From Mytilinidion resinicola (lineage: Eukaryota > Ascomycota > Dothideomycetes > Mytilinidiales > Mytilinidiaceae): DNA of 64,000 bases. A program made the translations under genes and the position numbers. Under the pieces are notes generated by a model that was given only the letters and a program-made list of their open reading frames with translations, did no database searches and had not been told where the DNA came from. The DNA lies in contig NW_022985447.1 of NCBI RefSeq assembly GCF_010093595.1, forward strand, positions 287,218 through 351,217, given 5' to 3'. Positions 56,178 through 64,000 of this stretch are shown in pieces. Each line of letters opens with the position of its first letter. Positions within the stretch are counted from its first letter, which is position 1.

Positions 56178-58804
56178 CGAGTACGTTGGTTTTCGGGAGT
56201 CAAAAGAACGAGGACGTCGGACCAACGAGTGGCGGTGTGGCTGTTACGGAAGAAGTGGAAGAAGTAGTGACTGTAGTTGGTGGTGCTTCCAAAGAGATCG
56301 ACGTCGCTATAGGAGGAAAGGTGTGTGTGGATTTAGGAACCGAAGTGACGACGGTTGACGAACACCGGGGCACTATGGTTGGCAAGGGGATTGCTGAAGA
56401 ACGATGGATTTGATACGGTAGCTCTAGCCGGTGATGGTAAAAGACGATGTTGCGTAGACGTTGATTGCAGAAGCCGATGAAGATGTTGTTGTCGTTGGAG
56501 GCAGAAACTGTGAGGCGAGGAAAGAAGAGATATATCCCAGAGTCAGCTGCACCTGCCATGCGTACGAAGATTCCCCATTTGAAAATGACAGAAGCGACTT
56601 AGCGGAGCCTCCGATAGCGACAGCCATTGTATGCAACTGTTCGAAGTGCCTGAACACATTTTCGGAACGAGCTGCATGTCCGCCACTTTGTTCAACTCGA
56701 GACTCTTAGAAATCAGGATGAAGTGCTTCCAGCCTTTTTCGTAATTTGACTGAATCGCTTTGGTGGGCATGATACTTTGCCAAGGCAGCTTGGGAAATGA
56801 AAGACAGGTCTGTACAGACTGGAGTCACTAGAAATTTGTTAGTATGTACGTTGAAGCGCGACAAACGGTGTCAGCAAGGCGCAAGCAGACTTTTGTCGCA
56901 GTGCTGTACGCGCGCGCGGAGCAGAGAAGGGTTCTTACATCTCTAAGACCGCGCCTTGAAATGGAAGAGCGATGACTGTCCATCTTTACCAATAGTCTTC
57001 GTAGAAACCTAGCGAAAGTATAACATAGGGCGGCGATTTTTCTCTTGCTGGCCAACCCGCCACATACAGCTGAATCTGCGAGTTGTCAGTGAAAGAAGTG
57101 CTCTTCCACTTTTCTCTCGGGCTGTAGTCGGTAAGCGGACTGATGTCCACGGGTCAAAGACTTCGTTTCTGGAGGGAGTCTGCTGATTGGCTCGTTCCAC
57201 GGTTTCAGAAACATTCCCACCTGCTGTGGACCCCAGAATTTTCTATTGTTTAGGATCCGAATACCTAAATGGCGAGGTAAAGTAGGAAACATATGGCATT
57301 TTGTTCGTGAATGACATTAGCGCAAGGAGGGTGTCTGAGGCGGTCGAGTACACGACTGTTTCTTTGCATGCAACCTCAAGGCTTTCCTGTCGCAAACAAT
57401 GGCAGACTTTTTGGAACAAAGGTACTGAAGTGTGACGGCATTGTCCAGCGTCGTCGAATTTGAGTGAGAGTCTGTCCGGAAGAGCGAGACGGATGACCTC
57501 GTCACGTAATTCTCTATGAAGCTGGCCAAGTCGATGTTTGCATTGCGTGGTCGCCTGGTAAAGAGTCTGAACTTGATCGTAGCCGGAAGAATATTTCTGG
57601 TCCAGATGGATGAACAGAGTCACATATAATGCGATGTAGATGATGAAGTCGGAGAAATGTCAGCGCGCCTTGGAAGGAGGGGTACGTGCCAGCGAACGAT
57701 TCAGGCCGTCATCCACGTGATAGTTCTTGACTCGAGCAACCATATCAGCTATGCTGGAGCATCCACGCATCTGCGGACGTCCATCTCTTCCATCGATACT
57801 CCATCTACATCTCTTTGCAAGCCGACTTGTATGATGCCGCATCTACTCAAAAGTGCATTACAACCTCGTCCTCGTCTAGCTGTTGGACACGACCTGGGGA
57901 CGATGCAACATGGGAGCTAAAACTTCGCGCTGGTTGCGACGTCTTCCGGAAAGCATCTGGGCAAGGAATCCATCTTCTTATCACCTCATTCTTCACCTCT
58001 ATAGTGGTCGCGTGGCTCTATCGAGCTAGTAAGAGACATCTGAGGCCTGTCCAAAGCTTTACCCGAACAATTTAATCCGCATTCGTCCCCAACGAAGAAT
58101 AGCTCAGCAACAATTGGCGGGATGAGGTCTAATTGCGCATCATCTGGGGGGATACAGCCCTTGAACGCGCCTTTTGTGGCCTGCAAGACGAGTCAAGCTC
58201 CAAGAAGAGAAGCATATCTCGAAAGCGAGCAAATCAAAGGGCCCCGGGATTCTGTCTCAAGGAGGTCCCGTCCGGAACGCTGGGTTCCGACCTAGGATCC
58301 TAGGACCAGGATTGAATCCGAGCCGGTAACAGACAAGTATGGGGACCCCACGTTTGCTTCCTAAAAGTACCGTAGGCTATGCAGAGTACGGTTAGTGTTC
58401 TCCATGTTCCCCGGTTGCTGGCGCCCAACCAGCTCGGCCGTAAGACCCCTTCTATATGTGTATTCAGCATGGACTGGTGCAAACATTTCAAGATCGTATG
58501 TCAATGAATCGAGGACGGTGGCGTCTCGGCTCCTATTGGTCCGGATGGCAGCGGTCTCTTAGAGTCACACTCCATGTACACGGATTCTATCACAAACTCG
58601 GCTCCGTGGCGTTGAATTCTCCGCCAGAATGAGGCCAAACCCGACAGCTAAAATCGTGAGCATGCGGCACAGTCAGGATCGAGACCACCACGGCGATTCT
58701 CGGTATCAGTTCATGCTCGTCGAGAAAACTCAATACATAGGGACCATTTCCCCTTGACTTTGAGTCGCAATTTGTTTCAAATTCGCACCGCTCACGAACC
58801 GAAA
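56178..58804. other. 2.6 kb with only fragmentary coding signals
   Basis: On the minus strand, about 57,660-57,243 is an open stretch with a hydrophobic helix (SDFIIYIALYVTLFIHLD) followed by helical sequence (RLGQLHRELRDEVIRLAL). It lacks an ATG in frame, so it may be an internal exon of an unrecognised membrane protein. A Thr/Ser-rich frame at 56,559-56,200 (minus) is not supported. Nothing else is seen. Confidence 0.35.
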
Positions 58805-60900
58805 ATGGCAGACCTCCATGACAAGGAGATGGGTGTGAACGAGAAGGACACTACCCATCACATCGAAAATTTCGAAACCGCAGAGGAGCAGAATGCCTAC
58901 GCCGTCAAAGGCGACGACTCCGATGGACACATTCCGATGACCCCCAGGCGATTCATTGCCATGGTTTCATTGTTGATGTCTTATGTCGGTGAGTCTTCTC
59001 CACAATGTTATGTCATGGTGGTGAGGTGCTAAGACTACCAGGGGCCAACCTTCCTCTCTTCTTCATTTCTGGATCCTTGACTTTCCTCCAGGCATCCATC
59101 AAGAACCCACAAACACAAGGCTGGTCTACGACATCCTATGGTGTGGCTTTGGCTGCGGTGACTCCATTTTCCGGCTATCTCCAGGACTTAGTTGGAAGAC
59201 GATACGTCGTCCTTTTAGGCTCCCTTCTGATATGCATTGGTCTAGCGGTCATTGGCAGCTCCCACCGCTTCCTCCAGTTGATTTTTGGCTGCGTTATCAC
59301 CGGCATAGGAGCAGGTATCACTGAGCTCACGTCTACTGCAGGGTACGTATTCCCCGGGCATTCACTCGGCCCCACCGGCAAAACGGAGGCGAGATTAGGC
59401 GAGAACGTTGACTAACCTCTTTGGACCAGACTCGCTGAGGTTGTCTCTGTAAAGCATCGGGGATACACCCTTGCTCTGCTCTATGCCTTCATTCTCCCAT
59501 TTGCGCCATATGTGCTTTATGCGCAACTGCTTGGAGAGCACGCCACCTGGCGGTGGTCGATATGGCTGGCATTGATCTACAATGCCGTTGCTCTATGTGG
59601 GCTTATTTTCTCGTACTTCCCTAGATCGCACCTCCGAGCTGAGGGAGTACGACGCCGTGACCTTGCCAAGGAGGTTGACTTCTTTGGAGGGTTCTTGTCG
59701 ACCGCGGGCATCGTTCTCTTGTATGGCCTCCCCGCCCACCTTGACAGGTCCTCTCGAACCAACACTAATCCTTCCATCATAGTCTCGTCGGTCTACAGAG
59801 TGGTGGCACTATTTGGCCCTGGAAGAATGGCAAGGTCATTGCACCCATGGTGATCGGCCTCGTCCTGATCTTCGCCTTCATCATCTGGGAATGGAAGGGT
59901 GCAAAGTACCCCATGGTGCCCTCAGCTATATTTCAAGGCCAGCGGATCGTCGGTGCCTGTATGGTAACCGCCTTTGTCTGCGGTATGAAGTAAGTGCAAA
60001 AGGTTACGTCTTTCTCAGAATTCCACGGCTAACAAAACCTAGTCTCTACGCCGTCCTCAACTTCATGCCCCTCATGTTCTCCACCGTATACGATCCCGAC
60101 CCAATGCACGTTGGCTTGAAATCTCTAGGCTTCGGCCTCGGTCAAACAATCGGCGCAACAGTCATGAACGTGCTGATGTCAGTATTCAAGAACCACCAAC
60201 GGGAGAACCTTTTAAGCTCCTGCATCATCATGAGTACGCGCTCCTCCATTCCCCTTACTCCGGCTCCCTTACCCGGTACTAGCCGCTAACACCTACACCC
60301 CCAGCTATCTTCATCGCCTCCCTCGCAGCCGTGACCCCGGACAACGCCAAAACCGTCATCGCCCTCACCGCCCTCGCCGGCTGGGGCGTCGGCGGCATCA
60401 TTGCGCCCATCGCCACCATCGCCCTCTCCGCCACCCCGGACGCCTTCCTCGCAACCGTCATCTCGCTCATCAACGCGCTCAAATTCCTCGGCGGCTCCAT
60501 CGGATACAGCATCTACTACGCCATCTTCTCCGGCAAGATCAAGACCAAGCTGCCCGCGACCGTCGCCGCCTACGCCATCAAAGCCGGCCTGCCGCTCACG
60601 TCGGTAGAAGGCTTCGTTGGGATTTTCTTGACGGATCCGACAAAGTTGGCGACGACGCCGATTCCGGGGCTCACGCCAGCAGTGATTGCGGCGGCGTCGA
60701 AGGGGCTGCGGTGGGCGTATGCGGATAGTGTGAAGTTTGTGTGGTATACGACGATTCCGTTTGGGGTTATTTGTATTGTGGCGGTGTTGGTGATGGGCAA
60801 TACGAGGAAGTATCAGACGAATAGGGTTGCTGCTGTAAGTGCTTTCTTCCTAGTGTTTGAGTAGGACATTCTTGCTAATCGTTTGCAGGCTCTGGAGTAG
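58805..60900 (+). CDS. MFS transporter, TRI12/siderophore-efflux type
   Basis: A plasma- or vacuolar-membrane efflux pump of the fungal TRI12 (trichothecene/siderophore) MFS family. Seven exons (58805-58988, 59042-59342, 59430-59720, 59783-59989, 60043-60233, 60305-60834, 60889-60900) give 571 aa with all joins in frame. The loop 2-3 motif GYLQDLVGRRYVVLLGSLL (G-x-x-x-D-x-x-G-R-R type) is present. The membrane segments LFLVGLQSGGTIWPWKNG and GWGVGGIIAPIATIALSATP are typical. The intron at 59721-59782 was placed to restore the VLFLVGLQSGG frame; reading through gives an out-of-family sequence. The last exon encodes only ALE and stop. Its substrate is unknown, and no toxin or siderophore synthase lies in the window. 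Confidence 0.9.
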
Positions 60901-63270
60901 ACGAAGTCCACATGATAGACGCGAGATGGAGATTATAGATTGACTGCATTACTCCTTTGATACTCTCTAGTGGACTCGTTGCAGCCGCTGGAATTCTTGG
61001 GTGGTGACCGACCGAGAGTGCCTTTGCTAGAGAACCGTATTCTATTGTAGTCTGAATGTACATACCTTCAGTATGACTCTTCCTACGAAAGTTAGATTTC
61101 CAATCGTACTCCATTGCGTGCCGCCATGAGATACAGATCAACGTAATTAACCGTCTAGTTCCACGAAAATGCGTCCAAATTTGAGGTTTGAGGTGCCCAT
61201 TTTGCTAATGGAGGACATTGGAGGCTCTAACCCGACAACGCGAGATAAATACTTCATTTTCACCGCTCAAGATCGTAAGCTAGGGGTATTTCAACGCCCT
61301 ACCACGACCCCAGCGTGTTACTGTCGCGCGTAGGGGTTTTGTGCAGGGTGGGGGCTGTAAGTGCTGAGGCTGCAGCCCGGAGTGGTGGATTCCGCCAGTC
61401 AGAGTGGCGGAATCCGTCACTCCCGCACGTGACCTAATGAAGTAATCCGCACAGAGTAACTACCCGCCATGTCTAAATAGGCTCAGCATACCACGGTGTT
61501 TTGCCAGGAGATTCAGTTACCTGACTAGATTAAACGAATCTGATCACTGAAATTACGTCACGTGACTGAATCTCCCTCTCATCAACTGATATGGTTTCAA
61601 TTGCGCCCTTAACTTTGTCGGCCTCGGTAGTATGAACAACTCCAGAAGCCTAGTTCCAAGTGTTTGGTCTCTTATCCCGTAAGCTGAGTCGTGTGATCCG
61701 GGGTACCTCAGCGTATCGTCGACCAAAATACTCACAAAACCAGGAATAGTACCTCGTATTTGCACAATACTCCCAGAGCCCCCGGCCGATCGAAAGTCTC
61801 ACACCACACTGCCCAACACAATCCGTGCTTTGTTAATCCTGAGGCTGCAACGCCCTTCTCGCCCTACCACACAACCCCTGCCCCTTCCTATATGCACCCC
61901 ACGCATCCAGATCGCCCATAGACCGCCAAGACATGATCGGTAGGCCAGGGCAAAAGTCCAGTTCACGCATGCACAGACCTCGTTTAAAGCTATTTTAGGC
62001 GATGTGGCTTTTCGGCGCCCACGCACCCAACCTCTTCGCCGCAGACACCTGAAACGCGGCCGCCCGCTCGCCTCACGCGGGCGGCGAGACGGAACGGTCG
62101 GGGAGCTGCGGGCTGGCGATAATGCTGGTGACGACGGCGTCCCGATTTCGTGAAATGCGGAAGTGAGTTGGGATTGAGTAGTTGAAGTGGGGGTTGCGCA
62201 GCGGGAAGGCTAGGACGGGGTGGGTTTTCCTCAGCTGGGCGTCCCTGCAGTAGGACGTTGAGGATTCAGGGACTCTTTCGTGGCTCTTTTGAACGCGTCG
62301 GCATGAAGGTGAGTCGGAATTGACTCACTGCAGAGGTAAAGTGCGCCGCCGTCGGCTTCAGTAAAGATAATGCGAGAGCAACGCGGGATGACGATGTCGG
62401 AGAAGGCAACCGGGCCGTCGAGCTCGAAATATCATTATGAACAAAAATAGCCAAGTCGTAGTTCGGAGACAGCTAACAGCTCCTGCCGGCAACCACATTG
62501 GGGTGACCGGATGGTTTAGCGAACTCGAAAAGTCGATTTCTGGTTTGCGTCCACGAGAGTCTGAGATCGAACTTCGCGGCGCGCACGCTCCGGAGGCAAA
62601 GGCATCCCGCACTGGCTGGTGACGCCCAATCGCCGGCGTGCCTTGCCCGTCGGCTTCAACGCCGAGGCATGCGGCCGACAGCGGGCCAACACACTTGGGC
62701 TGAAGGGGCGTTCTGGCGCCCGCAGACGACGCAGGGCGATGCGGAGGGAGCAGGTCACATGACCACACTTCTGAAACACTTCGAGTCTCCCGTTTCCCAA
62801 CGCGCTCGCCATGCTTATGGTTCGACCACTCGGAAGCCCAATAGCGAGAGTGACATGAGAATCCGCTTCTTGCCGCCCTTTCTATGGTTGCCGCCCCCCT
62901 CGTTAGCTACCCAATGATTGTCAGCATACGTCTTTTCTGTTGGCCTCAGGATTCCGGTGTCACCGTGTAGTGGGGATACTGTGAGAGAGACGCATGTGAC
63001 GGCTGCGGAGTGATGCGTTGTTCAGTGATGGCGGAAGCGGTTGCCTTCTTTACTAGCTGTTTTTACGATATTTTGTTGAGGTCCAGCGAGCGATTGAAAG
63101 TCTTCCCAATTTCACACTTTAAAAACTCGCGTTTTGCTCGCTGCTACCCGCCTTCTTCTTCAGTCTATTCTCCAGACGACGCCTCCATAGAACATTTGTT
63201 GCCATTCATCGTATCAGAGGCAAATTGCGATCGAGTGCTCTTTTATTTCTCTTTCTTCTGAACCAGCGCC
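60901..63270. other. 2.4 kb without a recognised gene
   Basis: Open frames at 62,266-62,917 overlap on both strands in a GC-rich stretch with no family resemblance. A perfect hairpin lies at 61,387-61,415. CACGTG motifs occur near 61,426 and 61,560. Confidence 0.4.
61387..61415. promoter_or_regulatory. Perfect 11-bp inverted repeat (hairpin)
   Basis: GGATTCCGCCA and its exact reverse complement TGGCGGAATCC are separated by a 7-bp spacer (GTCAGAG). The core CCGCCA/TGGCGG may be a palindromic protein-binding site or an RNA hairpin; no gene next to it decides which. Confidence 0.6.
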
Positions 63271-63726
63271 ATGGGTATCCGCGCAGATTTGCAGTATTGC
63301 GGGCAGTACCAACAGGCATCGTAGGTCTCACTCGCACCTTTCATCCGGCGCGGACACACTGCTGATCCCTCTTTATGCAGACATCCCTCGCATGTTCAAC
63401 CGGCATCACCTAAACGAGCCGCCAACCCTCCTACGGCAGAACGCAAAGGCGCAGAACCGTCCAGCGGAGGAAGCACCGTGTTTCCCCAGCGAAATCAAAT
63501 ACCGTTTACCGCTGCGAACTTGCGCCTACACGAAGACCGACCGTCGGCGGATACGTCGGAAGAAGTCAAAGCCACCGCAGAGCAGCTTGAACGCGCTGCA
63601 CAGGATTTAGAGATCGATATGCCACCAGGTTGGCGAGTCGGCGGGTTAGATGGCTATGGGCGGCTTCCGCTGGACCGGTGGCTCGGAGGATCAGAAGGCG
63701 TTCCTGGGTATTCAAGAAGGACCTGA
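63271..63726 (+). CDS. Small hypothetical protein
   Basis: A 131-aa protein from two exons (63271-63320 and 63381-63726) with a 60-bp intron. It starts MGIRADLQYCGQYQQAS and then has a basic, Pro/Arg-rich stretch (PKRAANPPTAERKG), a helical acidic segment (SEEVKATAEQLERAAQDLEI), and a Gly/Trp-rich end (PPGWRVGGLDGYGRLPLDRW). No family recognised. The intron follows GT-AG rules and keeps one frame. Confidence 0.5.
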
Positions 63727-64000
63727 AATGAACCACTATTTGACATTAAGCTGCGCAAGTGGTCCTAAAAGTTTGAAAGAATCAAGGATTCGACATCCTA
63801 TATCATGAGAGTGGAGACCATCTCAAAGAGATGAGAAGAACGAACTGATTTGGAGTGCACTGGCGTTACCTGGACACTCGGCGCGGTGCTTATGTAGCGA
63901 TTGACTCGCAATAGTAAAACTTTTCACAACGGCCATCTGGGCTCGTCGCTGCCGAGCGGCTTGGGCATGATATCCCAGCCAACTTCCACACTTTCAATCT

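Noticed and set aside
57243..57623. F-box-like protein suggested by LHRELRDEVIRLAL
   Set aside because: The preceding in-frame sequence is a membrane helix rather than an F-box context, and no ATG is in frame.
29810..60900. A secondary-metabolite cluster built from the SDR, the secreted hydratase-like protein and the MFS pump
   Set aside because: The three genes are 10-20 kb apart with housekeeping genes between them, and no polyketide, peptide or terpene core enzyme is seen.
62266..62917. Coding region in the GC-rich stretch
   Set aside because: Frames overlap on both strands, none resembles a family, and none has a convincing start context or intron pattern.

Overview
The window is nuclear DNA from a filamentous ascomycete (Pezizomycotina). 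The evidence is many short GT-AG introns (mostly 44-130 bp), fungal gene content (Ku70, ferrochelatase, a Pex26-like peroxin, a TRI12-type MFS pump, a kievitone-hydratase-like secreted protein), and repeats whose stop codons look like the product of repeat-induced point mutation (RIP). The class cannot be fixed from sequence alone. All exon models below were made by eye from reading frames, splice signals and remembered family patterns; no search was run.

Left third (1-24,500) is gene-poor and repeat-rich. It opens with two decayed genes, a DUF6536 membrane protein (404-2866) and an aminoglycoside-phosphotransferase-like protein (3832-4969). Next is a head-to-head pair: a Myb-like/transmembrane protein (6455-8860, minus) and an Hsp70-like ATPase with nine exons (9932-12857, plus). 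A second, compressed version of this pair lies at 15,882-17,952, where the Hsp70 half is only an internal fragment. From 17,953 to 21,603 the DNA is nested mobile elements: solo LTRs, a gag-only copia-type element full of RIP-type stops, and a hAT-like MITE with an 8-bp target duplication that was itself hit by an LTR. Another element with long terminal inverted repeats is at 23,154-23,824. Seven LTRs of one family share ACTCAGG...CCTGAGT ends and 5-bp target duplications.

The middle (24,700-31,000) is ordinary: a small cysteine-rich secreted protein, ferrochelatase and Ku70 divergent from a shared 275-bp promoter, and a kievitone-hydratase-like secreted protein. From 31,000 to 39,100 there are almost no intact genes; 32,950-35,650 holds an array of broken copies of a fungal Est1-domain-like gene.

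The right part (39,100-64,000) is gene-rich: Pex26-like peroxin, a CAF1/PARN-type ribonuclease, a four-helix membrane protein, a large membrane protein of an uncharacterised fungal family, a short-chain dehydrogenase, a C2H2 zinc-finger protein, a single-pass membrane protein, an AIG2-like protein with a frameshift, a repeat-built coiled-coil membrane protein, a TRI12-type MFS transporter and a small hypothetical protein. The metabolic genes are interspersed with housekeeping genes and do not form an evident biosynthetic cluster.
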